This document shows, piece by piece, positions 17,202 through 25,997 of a stretch of DNA of 64,000 nt (within the stretch, counting starts at the first letter, position 1; every line of letters begins with the position of its first letter). Under the pieces are notes generated by a model. That model was not told where the DNA came from, made no database searches, and was given only the letters and a program-made list of their open reading frames with translations. This DNA is from Nocardioides sp. W7 (GTDB taxonomy: Bacteria; Actinomycetota; Actinomycetes; Propionibacteriales; Nocardioidaceae). The stretch lies in the NCBI RefSeq assembly GCF_022919075.1, contig NZ_CP095078.1:5448253-5512252 (forward strand), given 5' to 3'. The position numbers were made by a program, and so were the translations under genes.

Positions 17202-17600
17202 ATGACGAACAAGCCGGGACAGCTGCGCGACCTGTCGGCCCCCGAGTGCTGGGAGCTGCTGACGACGGCCCCGGTGGGCCGGATCATCTGGAACACCGCG
17301 TCCGGCCCCGAGGTGGTCCCGGTCAACTTCGTCGCCGACGGCTCCACCATCCGGATCCGGACCGCGGCGTACTCCGCCCTGGTGCAGAAGGTCGACGCCG
17401 AGCGGGTCGCATTCGAGGCGGACTCGATCGACGAGACCGACCACTCCGGCTGGAGCGTGGTGGCCCGGGGCCGCGCCGAGGTCCGGTACGGCGCGGACGA
17501 CGGCCCCACGCCCGAGCCGTGGGTGGGCGGGACGCGGCACACCATCGTCGCCGTCGTCGTCGACCAGATCACCGGTCGCCGGCTGACGACGGGCAGCTGA
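17202..17600 (+). CDS. PPOX-class (pyridoxamine 5'-phosphate oxidase family) flavin/F420 split-barrel protein
   Basis: This 132-residue protein has the short split-barrel pattern APVGRIIWNTASGPEVVPVNFVADGSTIRIRT ... VAFEADSIDETDHSGWSVVARGRAEV (here given in parts: GPEVVPVNF, VAFEAD, GWSVVARGRAEV). Related small actinobacterial proteins bind FMN or F420. With fbiC and npdG in the window, F420 is plausible but not shown. It stands alone between VanZ and the MMPL gene. Confidence 0.8.
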   Translation: MTNKPGQLRDLSAPECWELLTTAPVGRIIWNTASGPEVVPVNFVADGSTIRIRTAAYSALVQKVDAERVAFEADSIDETDHSGWSVVARGRAEVRYGADDGPTPEPWVGGTRHTIVAVVVDQITGRRLTTGS

Positions 17601-17717
17601 TCGGCAGCTGACCGGGCCGCCGCCGCGCACGGCGCGGCCACCGGCACCGATGAGTACGGCGCGGACGGCGGGTCTGACTCGAGGAGACCTATCGTCCTCT
17701 CCCCGCTGGAGCGCGTC

Positions 17718-19871
17718 ATGCACCGTCAGATCGCCGGCCGGCTCACCAGCCCGGTCACGAAGTGGATCGTCCTCGCCGTCGTCGTACTCCTGACCGGTGC
17801 GCTCGGCTCGCTGGGCAGTCAGCTCGCCGACGTCAAGGACAACGAGCAGGCGTCCTGGGTGCCCGCCGAGGCGGAGTCGACCCGGGTGTCCGAGCAGCTC
17901 TCGGACGCGATCGACCCCAACGACATCCCGACCCTGGTCGCCTACCACCGGGAGTCCGGCCTCACCGAGGCCGACCTGGCCGCGCTGGAGGAGCACGCCC
18001 AGGAGATCGCCGGCCTCGAGGGCGTCACCGACGCCGGCGTCCTCTCACCGCAGACGGCCGAGGAGATCCGGGCCCAGGGCGGCAAGGCTCCCGAGCTGGT
18101 CTCCGAGGACGGCCAGGTCGCCTACCTCTACTTCGTCTTCAACCTCGGCTCCGAGGGCTGGAACAAGATCGCCGACCCGGTGGAGGAGATCCAGGACCTG
18201 ACCGCGATCGACGGGGTCGACGTCTACGTCGGCGGCTTCGGCGGCCAGGCCTACGACTTCATCAACTCCTTCGACGGCTCCCACGTGACCCTGCTCATGA
18301 TCACCTTCGGGGTCGTCATCCTGATCCTGCTGGTGACCTACCGCAGCCCGGTGCTGTGGATCCTGCCGATCCTCTGCGCCATCGTGGCCAACACGATGGC
18401 CGGCGGCGTCGTCTACCTCCTGGCCAAGTACGCCGACCTGACCGTCAACGACCAGAGCCAGTACATCCTCAGCATCCTGGTGATCGGCGCCGGCACCGAC
18501 TACGCGCTGCTGCTGGTCGCGCGCTACCGGGAGGAGCTGCGCCGCCACGAGGACCGCCACGAGGCGATGGCCTACGCGCTGCACCGGGCGACACCGGCGA
18601 TCCTGGCCTCCGCGGCCACCGTGGTCGTCGGCCTGCTCTGCCTGGTCTTCGCCGACCTGAACTCCACGGCGAGCCTCGGACCGGTGCTGGCCGTGGGCGT
18701 GGCCGTGACCTTCCTGGTGATGGTCACCCTGCTGCCCGCGCTGCTGGTGATCGTCGGTCGCTGGATCTTCTGGCCCGTGCGTCCCACCTTCGCCTCCGCC
18801 GAGCCGACCCAGTCCGGGCTCTGGTCCCGCGTGGGCAAGCGGATCGCCGTCCGGCCCCGGATCGTGTGGGTCGGTACGACGATCGCCCTGCTGGTCGCCT
18901 GCCTCGGGATGCTGCGCCTCGACGCGTCGGGCCTGTCGACCGAGGACTCCTTCACCGAGCGGTTCGACTCGATCATCGCCCAGGAGCTGCTCACCGACCA
19001 CGGGCTGAGCGACAACTCCAACACCGTCCAGGTGGTGGCCGCCGACGAGCAGCTGGCCGCCGTCGAGGAGGCCGTCACGGCCGTCGAGGGCCTCGGCAGC
19101 CCGACCGACGCCACCTCGCTGGGCAACGGTCGGTCCTACTTCGAGGTGCCGATCAGGGCGGACATCTCCTCGGAGACGGCGTTCGGGATCGTGGAGGCGA
19201 CCCGGACGGCCGCGCACGCGGTCGACGGCGCGGATGCCCTGGTCGGCGGCGGCGCGGCGTTCTACCTGGACACCAAGACCGCCTCGCTGCGGGACAACAA
19301 GGTCGTCATCCCGCTGGTCCTGCTCGTGGTGCTGCTGATCCTCATCATCCTGCTGCGCGCCCTGGTCGCCCCGCTGCTGCTGATGCTGACCGTCGTCCTC
19401 TCCTTCGGGGCCGCCCTCGGCCTCTCGGCCCTGCTCTTCGAGTACGTCTTCGACTTCGCGGGCTCCGACGCCGGCTTCCCGCTCTTCGCGTTCGTGTTCC
19501 TGGTCGCCCTGGGCATCGACTACAACATCTTCCTGATGACCCGGGTCCGGGAGGAGACGGCCACCTTCGGCACCCGACGCGGCTCGCTGATCGCGCTGGC
19601 CTCGACCGGTGGGGTGATCACCTCCGCCGGACTGGTGCTCGCGGCCACGTTCCTCGCCCTCGCGACGCTGCCGTTCGTCTTCCTGGTGCAGCTGGGCGTC
19701 GCCGTGGCCCTGGGCGTACTGCTCGACACCCTGATCGTGCGGTCGGTGCTCGTGACGGCGCTCAACCTCGACCTCGGCTCGCGGATCTGGTGGCCGTCCA
19801 AGCTCGACCGGGGACCACTGAGCGGGCCACCGGCGTCCTCCGAGGACAGCGAGGTTAGCCTGACGAGATGA
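17718..19871 (+). CDS. MMPL family RND transporter
   Basis: This 717-residue protein has two homologous halves. Each has one helix, an extracellular domain (residues about 35-190 and 410-530) and a block of five or six helices. The proton-relay region of half one reads VIGAGTDYALLLVARYREEL, and of half two VALGIDYNIFLMTRVREE; both G-x-D-Y motifs are hallmarks of MMPL proteins. Such pumps export lipids, lipid-linked precursors or hydrophobic compounds. Its stop overlaps the fbiC start by ATGA, an unusual coupling. Confidence 0.92.
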   Translation: MHRQIAGRLTSPVTKWIVLAVVVLLTGALGSLGSQLADVKDNEQASWVPAEAESTRVSEQLSDAIDPNDIPTLVAYHRESGLTEADLAALEEHAQEIAGLEGVTDAGVLSPQTAEEIRAQGGKAPELVSEDGQVAYLYFVFNLGSEGWNKIADPVEEIQDLTAIDGVDVYVGGFGGQAYDFINSFDGSHVTLLMITFGVVILILLVTYRSPVLWILPILCAIVANTMAGGVVYLLAKYADLTVNDQSQYILSILVIGAGTDYALLLVARYREELRRHEDRHEAMAYALHRATPAILASAATVVVGLLCLVFADLNSTASLGPVLAVGVAVTFLVMVTLLPALLVIVGRWIFWPVRPTFASAEPTQSGLWSRVGKRIAVRPRIVWVGTTIALLVACLGMLRLDASGLSTEDSFTERFDSIIAQELLTDHGLSDNSNTVQVVAADEQLAAVEEAVTAVEGLGSPTDATSLGNGRSYFEVPIRADISSETAFGIVEATRTAAHAVDGADALVGGGAAFYLDTKTASLRDNKVVIPLVLLVVLLILIILLRALVAPLLLMLTVVLSFGAALGLSALLFEYVFDFAGSDAGFPLFAFVFLVALGIDYNIFLMTRVREETATFGTRRGSLIALASTGGVITSAGLVLAATFLALATLPFVFLVQLGVAVALGVLLDTLIVRSVLVTALNLDLGSRIWWPSKLDRGPLSGPPASSEDSEVSLTR

Positions 19872-22426
19872 CGGACAGGCCCACTCCCCAGCAGGTACGC
19901 CGGGCCCTTGCTCGGGCCGAGCGGGGAGCGGCGCTCGACGTGCCTGAGGCGACCGCGCTGCTCGCGGCGACCGGGGACGAGCTCGACCGGCTGACGCTCG
20001 CGGCTGCGCGGGTCCGCGACGCGAGCCTGGTCGCCGCCGGCCGGGTGGTCGACGGGCGCGGCATGGTGACGTACTCGCCGAAGGTCTTCATCCCGGTCAC
20101 CAAGCTGTGCCGCGACAAGTGCCACTACTGCACCTTCGTCGAGACGCCGGGCCACGCCCGGCGCGAGGGCCGCGAGCCGTACCTCTCCCCCGACGAGATC
20201 CTCGAGATCGCCTCCCAGGGTGCGGCCATGGGCTGCCTGGAAGCGCTGTTCACACTCGGCGACCGGCCCGAGGACCGCTGGCCCGAGGCCCGGGAGTGGC
20301 TCGACGAGCGCGGCTACGACTCGACGCTGGCCTACGTCCGCGCGATGGCGATCCGGGTGCTGGAGGAGACCGGGCTGCTGCCCCACCTCAACCCCGGCGT
20401 GATGTCGTGGGAGGAGATGAACCGGCTCAAGCCGGTCTCGCCCTCGATGGGGATGATGCTCGAGACCACCTCGCGCCGGCTCTTCGACACGAAGGGCGAG
20501 GCGCACTTCGGCTCCCCCGACAAGGACCCCGAGGTCCGGCTGCGGGTGCTCGAGGACGCGGGCCGACTCTCGATCCCGTTCACCACCGGCCTGCTGGTCG
20601 GCATCGGCGAGACGCTGACCGAGCGCGCCGAGACGATCTTCGCGCTGCGCGCGACCTCGCGGGCGTACGGCGCCGTGCAGGAGGTGATCGTCCAGAACTT
20701 CCGGGCCAAGCCGGACACCGCGATGCGGCACACCGACGACCTCGACCTCGACGAGTACCGCGCCGCCATCGCGGTCACCCGGCTCGTGCTCGGCCCCAAG
20801 GCGCGCATCCAGGCGCCGCCGAACCTGGTCGACCACGCCGTCGGGTCGGCCGAGTGCCGGGCCCTCCTCGACGCCGGTGTCGACGACTGGGGCGGGGTCT
20901 CCCCGCTGACCCCCGACCACGTGAACCCCGAGCGCCCCTGGCCCTCACTCGATCGGCTGCGGGCGATCACCGCCGAGTGCGGCTTCGAGCTGCAGGCGCG
21001 GCTGACCGTGCACCCCGAATACGTCCGGGCCGCCCTCGACGGCGGGAGCCCGTGGCTCGACCCGCGGATCACGGCCCACGTCGCGGCGCTGGCGATCCCG
21101 TCCGGACCGCTGGCCGGGTTCGCGCGCCCCGGCGTACGACCGGTCGGACTGCCGTGGCAGGAGCCCGACGGCGGGTTCGCCTCGGCCGGCCGCACCGACC
21201 TCTTCGCGACCGTCGACACCGACGGCCGCACCGAGGACCGGCGCTCGGACTTCGCCGACGTGTACGGCGACTGGGACGCCGTCAAGGCCGCCGCCTCCGG
21301 CACCGCGATGATCGACGGCGCCCCCGCGGTGCTGCACGCCGAGGGCCGCGAGGCGATGGCCGCGGCCGAGGCCGACCCCGGCAACCTCTCCGACGAGCAC
21401 GCCCTGACCCTGATGACGGCCGAGGGGCCACTGCTCGAGCAGGTCGTCCAACTGGCCGACGCACTCCGCAAGGAGACGGTCGGCGACGACGTGACCTACG
21501 TCGTCAACCGGAACATCAACTTCACCAACGTCTGCTACGTCGGCTGCCGCTTCTGCGCCTTCGCCCAGCGCCGCACCGACGCCGACGCCTACTCCCTGTC
21601 GTACGACGACGTCGCCGACCGGGCCCAGGAGGCCTGGGAGCTCGGCGCGACCGAGGTCTGCATGCAGGGCGGCATCGACCCCGAGCTGCCCGCCACGGCG
21701 TACTTCGACCTGGTCGCGGCCGTGAAGCAGCGGGTGCCGGAGATGCACGTGCACGCCTTCTCGCCCATGGAGGTCGTCAACGGCACCGCCCGCACCGGGC
21801 TGTCGATCGAGGACTTCCTGATCAAGGCCCGCGAGTCCGGACTCGGGTCGCTGCCCGGCACCGCCGCGGAGATCCTCGACGACGAGGTCCGCTGGGTGCT
21901 GACCAAGGGCAAGCTCCCGACGCGCACCTGGATCGAGGTCGTCTCCACCGCGCACCGCGTGGGCATCCCGACGACGAGCACGATGATGTACGGCCACGTC
22001 GACAACCCGAAGCACTGGGTCGGTCACCTCCGGGTCCTGTCGCGCATCCAGGACGAGACCGGTGGGTTCACCGAGTTCGTGCCGCTGCCGTTCGTGCACA
22101 CCTCCGCCCCGATCTACCTCGCCGGCGTGGCCCGCCCCGGACCGACCCTGCGCGACAACCTCGCCGTACACGCGATGGCCCGGATCCTGCTGCACGGCCG
22201 GATCCCGAACATCCAGACCTCGTGGGTCAAGCTCGGCGTCGAGGGCACCCGAGCGATGCTCGGCGCCGGCGCCAACGACGTCGGCGGGACCCTGATGGAG
22301 GAGACCATCTCCCGGATGGCCGGCTCCGAGCACGGCTCGGCCAAGACGGTCGCCGAGCTCATCGAGATCGGCGCCGGCATCGACCGCCCGGTGCGCGAGC
22401 GCACCACCACCTACACCCTGCGCTGA
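19868..22426 (+). CDS. fbiC: FbiC: 7,8-didemethyl-8-hydroxy-5-deazariboflavin synthase (fused CofG-CofH)
   Basis: This 852-residue protein has two radical-SAM domains. The N-terminal CofG half carries Cys81, Cys85 and Cys88 (KLCRDKCHYCTF); the C-terminal CofH half carries Cys556, Cys560 and Cys563 (NVCYVGCRFCAF). Together they join tyrosine to a ribityl-diaminouracil to make Fo, the F420 chromophore. The fused form is typical of actinobacteria. ATG 19868 overlaps the MMPL stop. It supplies the cofactor for npdG and the LLM enzymes in the window. A very long hairpin follows the stop. Confidence 0.96.
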   Translation: MTDRPTPQQVRRALARAERGAALDVPEATALLAATGDELDRLTLAAARVRDASLVAAGRVVDGRGMVTYSPKVFIPVTKLCRDKCHYCTFVETPGHARREGREPYLSPDEILEIASQGAAMGCLEALFTLGDRPEDRWPEAREWLDERGYDSTLAYVRAMAIRVLEETGLLPHLNPGVMSWEEMNRLKPVSPSMGMMLETTSRRLFDTKGEAHFGSPDKDPEVRLRVLEDAGRLSIPFTTGLLVGIGETLTERAETIFALRATSRAYGAVQEVIVQNFRAKPDTAMRHTDDLDLDEYRAAIAVTRLVLGPKARIQAPPNLVDHAVGSAECRALLDAGVDDWGGVSPLTPDHVNPERPWPSLDRLRAITAECGFELQARLTVHPEYVRAALDGGSPWLDPRITAHVAALAIPSGPLAGFARPGVRPVGLPWQEPDGGFASAGRTDLFATVDTDGRTEDRRSDFADVYGDWDAVKAAASGTAMIDGAPAVLHAEGREAMAAAEADPGNLSDEHALTLMTAEGPLLEQVVQLADALRKETVGDDVTYVVNRNINFTNVCYVGCRFCAFAQRRTDADAYSLSYDDVADRAQEAWELGATEVCMQGGIDPELPATAYFDLVAAVKQRVPEMHVHAFSPMEVVNGTARTGLSIEDFLIKARESGLGSLPGTAAEILDDEVRWVLTKGKLPTRTWIEVVSTAHRVGIPTTSTMMYGHVDNPKHWVGHLRVLSRIQDETGGFTEFVPLPFVHTSAPIYLAGVARPGPTLRDNLAVHAMARILLHGRIPNIQTSWVKLGVEGTRAMLGAGANDVGGTLMEETISRMAGSEHGSAKTVAELIEIGAGIDRPVRERTTTYTLR

Positions 22427-22456
22427 CCCGCCCTGGGAATCTCTCCCCCCAGACGC

Positions 22457-22526
22457 CGAGTCAGCAGAAGTGGGGGGCCGAGTCAGCACTACTGGTGCTG
22501 ACTCGGCCCCCATTTCTGCTGACTCG
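22457..22526. terminator. Very long intergenic hairpin after fbiC
   Basis: The left arm 22457-22489 pairs with the right arm 22495-22526 over about 32 bp, with one bulged G, one G-T pair and a 5-nt loop. Each arm repeats the word CGAGTCAGCA twice (22457-22466 and 22479-22488 on the left). There is no T-run. It could terminate fbiC transcription, but it is longer than usual. The rest of the 245-bp gap holds the xyl promoter region. Confidence 0.65.
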
Positions 22527-22588
22527 ACGGGATAACAAAGCCGAAACGGGCCTGCGTCGACTCTGGACGTGATCGCGGTCACACCATA

Positions 22589-22605
22589 TGTTGTGGCGAA
22601 CAACA
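22589..22605. promoter_or_regulatory. Candidate XylR (ROK) operator upstream of xylF
   Basis: TGTTG-TGGCGAA-CAACA is a perfect 5-bp inverted repeat with 7-bp spacer, about 65 bp before the xylF start. TTGTT/AACAA half-sites are common in actinobacterial ROK-repressor operators, and a ROK gene ends this operon. Confidence 0.5.
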
Positions 22606-22671
22606 AACGCGCGGTGAACCTCCGATGGGCGGACGGGCGGGCGCGGTGGAGATCGCAAGGAGGCGGTTCGC

Positions 22672-23772
22672 GTGAAGCGGAAGCACAGCTTGGTCCTGGT
22701 CGGGATGCTCGGTGTGGCGATGTCGCTCACCGCATGTGGTGACGACTCGGACTCCGGTAGCGAAGGCAGCGAGGGCAGTACCGGCGACAGCTCGGCCGCG
22801 GCCGGCAAGATCGGCGTCATCCTCCCCGACACCGAGTCGTCGGTCCGCTGGGAGAGCGCGGACCGCCCGGCCCTCGAGGCCGCCTTCAAGGAGGCCGGCG
22901 TCGAGTACGACATCCAGAACGCCGAGGGCGACGCGGAGCGGATGACCCAGATCGCCGACACCATGATCGGCAACGGCGTCACGGTCCTGGCGATCGTCAA
23001 CCTCGACTCCGAGTCGGGCGCGGCCATCCAGGAGAAGGCCGAGTCGCAGGGCGTGGCCACCATCGACTACGACCGCCTGACCCTCAACGGCACCGCGCAG
23101 TACTACGTCTCGTTCGACAACACCTTGGTCGGCGAGCTGCAGGGCCAGGGCCTGGCGGACTGCCTGGGTGACAAGAAGGCGAACATCGTCTTCCTCAACG
23201 GCTCGCCCACCGACAACAACGCGACCCTGTTCGCCGACGGCGCCCACAGCGTCCTGGACCCGATGACCAACTTCACGGTCGTCGGGGAGCAGGCCGTCCC
23301 GGAGTGGGACAACGAGGAGGCGGCGACGATCTTCCAGCAGCTGTACACGGCTGCTGACGGCAAGGTCGACGGCGTGCTCGCGGCCAACGACGGTCTCGGC
23401 GGCGCCGCCATCGGCATCCTCGAGGGCAACGGCCAGGCCGGCAAGGTCCCGGTCACCGGCCAGGACGCCACGGTCGAGGGCCTGCAGAACATCCTCGCCG
23501 GCACCCAGTGCATGACGGTCTACAAGTCCGCCACGCAGGAGGCCGGCGCGCTGGCCGACGCCGCGATCGCCCTGGTGAACGGCGAGGACGCCCAGACCAC
23601 CGGCACCACCAAGGACTCCGAGAGCGGCCGCGAGGTCCCCTCGATCCTGCTCGAGCCGCTGTCCATCACCAAGGACAACGTCGGCGACGTCATCACCGAC
23701 GGCGGCCAGACGGTGGAGGACGTCTGCACCGGCAGCTACGCCGCCCTCTGCACCGAGGCCGGCATCTCCTGA
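22672..23772 (+). CDS. xylF: Xylose-type sugar ABC transporter substrate-binding lipoprotein
   Basis: This 366-residue protein has a lipobox ending at Cys22 (SLTAC), an acidic Ser/Gly-rich linker, then the sugar-binding fold: KIGVILPDTESSVRWE, YDIQNAEGDAERM, a VTVLAIVNLDS strand and GVLAANDGLGGAAIGIL. The DRPALE and YDRL positions fit XylF proteins that bind D-xylose. GTG 22672 follows AAGGAGG. It heads xylF-xylG-xylH-ROK, and xylAB nearby support xylose. An intrinsic terminator after it should make it the most abundant product of the operon. Confidence 0.9.
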   Translation: MKRKHSLVLVGMLGVAMSLTACGDDSDSGSEGSEGSTGDSSAAAGKIGVILPDTESSVRWESADRPALEAAFKEAGVEYDIQNAEGDAERMTQIADTMIGNGVTVLAIVNLDSESGAAIQEKAESQGVATIDYDRLTLNGTAQYYVSFDNTLVGELQGQGLADCLGDKKANIVFLNGSPTDNNATLFADGAHSVLDPMTNFTVVGEQAVPEWDNEEAATIFQQLYTAADGKVDGVLAANDGLGGAAIGILEGNGQAGKVPVTGQDATVEGLQNILAGTQCMTVYKSATQEAGALADAAIALVNGEDAQTTGTTKDSESGREVPSILLEPLSITKDNVGDVITDGGQTVEDVCTGSYAALCTEAGIS

Positions 23773-23830
23773 TCGTCGTGCACCACCGGCAGACAACCTG
23801 ACCGACTCGTCGGGCAACTCTGCTCCGATC

Positions 23831-23864
23831 GGCGCCCGGGCCGCACCTCGGCCCGGGCGCCTTT
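23831..23864 (+). terminator. Intrinsic terminator or attenuator between xylF and xylG
   Basis: GGCGCCCGGGCC (23831-23842) and its exact complement (23850-23861) form a 12-bp stem with a 7-nt loop, followed directly by TTT. Partial read-through would lower xylGH expression relative to xylF. Confidence 0.75.
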
Positions 23865-23905
23865 CGTTCACTCGGACAACAATCTCCTGAGGAGAGTGGG
23901 ACCTC

Positions 23906-24682
23906 ATGACACAGCCGCTGCTCGAACTGCGCGGGGTCAACAAGAGCTTCGGCGTGGTGCACGTCCTGCACGACGTCGACTTCGCCGTCTATCCCGGTCA
24001 GGTGACCGCGCTGGTGGGCGACAACGGTGCCGGCAAGTCCACGCTGGTCAAGATCATCGCGGGCATCTACGGCCGCGACAGCGGCGACTACCTGTTCGAG
24101 GGCCAGGACGTCCACGTGCACGGACCGCGCGACGTCGCGGGCCTCGGCGTCGAGGTCGTCTACCAGGACCTCGCACTCTGCGACAACCTCGACATCGTCG
24201 AGAACATGTTCCTCGGCCGCGAGGAGACCGGGCGCATCGGCCTCGACGAGGTCACCATGGAGTCGCGCGCCCGCGAGACGCTCGCCTCCCTGTCGGTGCG
24301 CACCGTGAAGTCGGTGCGCCAGAGCGTCGCGAGCCTCTCCGGCGGCCAGCGCCAGACCGTGGCGATCGCCAAGGCCGTGCTCTGGAACTCCAAGGTCGTC
24401 CTCCTCGATGAGCCGACCGCCGCGCTCGGCGTCGCGCAGACCCGCCAGGTCCTCGATCTGGTACGACGGCTCGCGGACCGCGGTCTCGGCGTCGTGCTGA
24501 TCTCGCACAACATGGGTGACGTCTTCGAGGTCGCCGACCGGATCACCGCCCTCTACCTCGGCCGGGTGGCCGCCGACGTCTGGGTCGAGGACGTCACGCA
24601 CAGCCAGATCGTCGAGCTCATCACCGCCGGACGCTCCGGGGACCTCGGCATCGCCGAGAACCCCGTGACCGCGACTGTCTGA
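23906..24682 (+). CDS. xylG: Sugar ABC transporter ATP-binding protein (single domain)
   Basis: This 258-residue ATPase has Walker A GDNGAGKSTL, Q-loop VVYQDLALCDN, signature SLSGGQRQTVAIAKA, Walker B VVLLDEPTAALG and ISHNMGDVFE. The D-N-G-A-G form and the LALCDNLDIVEN segment are typical of ribose/xylose importers. It has only one nucleotide-binding domain, whereas E. coli XylG has two in about 510 residues, so it presumably works as a homodimer. AGGAGAG precedes ATG 23906. Confidence 0.9.
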   Translation: MTQPLLELRGVNKSFGVVHVLHDVDFAVYPGQVTALVGDNGAGKSTLVKIIAGIYGRDSGDYLFEGQDVHVHGPRDVAGLGVEVVYQDLALCDNLDIVENMFLGREETGRIGLDEVTMESRARETLASLSVRTVKSVRQSVASLSGGQRQTVAIAKAVLWNSKVVLLDEPTAALGVAQTRQVLDLVRRLADRGLGVVLISHNMGDVFEVADRITALYLGRVAADVWVEDVTHSQIVELITAGRSGDLGIAENPVTATV

Positions 24683-24701
24683 GAAGGACCGGAGACTCAT
24701 C

Positions 24702-25976
24702 ATGACCGTCGGATCCGACACCCCCTCGCAGGTCACCGGCAGCGACTTCACCATCGACGACCGCCAGGCCGTGACCATCGGCGACTCGGCGCGCGACTAC
24801 GTCAACCGCCTCCGGGGCGGCGACATGGGCTCGCTGCCGGCCATCCTCGGCCTGGTCGTCCTGTTCATCGTCTTCAGCTCGCTCCACGACCGGTTCCTCA
24901 CGACGTACAACATGGCCAACCTGGTCATCCAGGCCGGCTCCATCTGCGTCCTGGCCATGGGCCTGGTCTTCGTCCTGCTGCTCGGCGAGATCGACCTGTC
25001 GGCGGGCGTCGCGGGCGGCGCCTCGGCCACGATCATCGCGCTGGCGCTGATCGACTACGACTGGACCTGGTGGCTCGCGACCCTCGCCGGCATCGCCGTC
25101 GGAGCCGTGATCGGGCTGGCGATCGGCTCGCTCGTCTCGTTCCTGGGCATCCCGTCCTTCGTCGTGACCCTGGCCTTCTTCCTCGCCCTGCAGGCGGTGC
25201 CGCTGAAGCTGATCGGCTCCGGCGGCTCGCTCCGGTTCAACGACGAGGTGCTGCGCGGCCTGTCGATCAAGAACGTGCCGGTGACGGCCGGCTGGATCGC
25301 CGCCGGGGTGATCGTCGTCGGCTATGCGGCCCTCTCGCTGTGGCGCTACCGCTCCCGCTCCGCACGCGGCCTGGTGCACAAGCCGCTCGCGCTCGTGGTC
25401 ATCCAGATCGTCGTGCTCGGCGCGATCGTGCTGGGCCTGACCGCCCTGCTCAGCTCCAACCGGGCGCCGAACCCGGCCGTCTTCAACATCAGCGGCATCC
25501 CGTGGGTGCTGCCCGTCGTGGTCGCACTGCTGCTCTTCTGGACCTTCGTCCTCTCCCGGACCCGCTTCGGCCGGCACCTGTACGCCGTCGGCGGCAACGC
25601 CGAGGCCGCCCGCCGGGCCGGCATCAGCGTCACCCGGATCAAGATCACCGCCTTCGTGATCTGCTCCTCGATGGCCGCGATCAGCGGTCTGCTGGCGGCG
25701 TCGTACACCGGCAAGGTCTCGCCGGGCTCCGGTGGCGGCAACGAGCTCCTGTACGCCGTGGGCGCCGCCGTGATCGGCGGCACCAGCCTGTTCGGCGGCC
25801 GCGGCCGGGCGATCGACGCGGTCGTCGGCGGTCTGGTCATCGCGACCATTCCGAACGGTTTGGGCCTGCTCAACCAGGCCAGTTACATAAACTTCCTGGT
25901 GACCGGCGGCGTGCTGCTGCTGGCCGCGAGTGTGGACGCCATCTCGCGCCGTCGTCGTTCCGCAGCAGGCGTCTAG
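24702..25976 (+). CDS. xylH: Sugar ABC transporter permease
   Basis: This 424-residue membrane protein has about ten helices. The family marks are MGLVFVLLLGEIDLSAG (the GEIDLSVG motif), FLGIPSFVVTLAF, YAVGGNAEAARRAGI and VIGGTSLFGGRG. The length and an inserted central segment fit XylH rather than RbsC. An ATG behind AAGGACCGGAG starts it 19 bp after xylG. It completes the xylose importer. Confidence 0.92.
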   Translation: MTVGSDTPSQVTGSDFTIDDRQAVTIGDSARDYVNRLRGGDMGSLPAILGLVVLFIVFSSLHDRFLTTYNMANLVIQAGSICVLAMGLVFVLLLGEIDLSAGVAGGASATIIALALIDYDWTWWLATLAGIAVGAVIGLAIGSLVSFLGIPSFVVTLAFFLALQAVPLKLIGSGGSLRFNDEVLRGLSIKNVPVTAGWIAAGVIVVGYAALSLWRYRSRSARGLVHKPLALVVIQIVVLGAIVLGLTALLSSNRAPNPAVFNISGIPWVLPVVVALLLFWTFVLSRTRFGRHLYAVGGNAEAARRAGISVTRIKITAFVICSSMAAISGLLAASYTGKVSPGSGGGNELLYAVGAAVIGGTSLFGGRGRAIDAVVGGLVIATIPNGLGLLNQASYINFLVTGGVLLLAASVDAISRRRRSAAGV

Positions 25977-25997
25977 GCGGGGACCGGACCTATCACC

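Noticed and set aside
22579..23943. 454-codon minus-strand frame across xylF
   Set aside because: It is the shadow of a clear binding-protein gene and has no family features or ribosome site.
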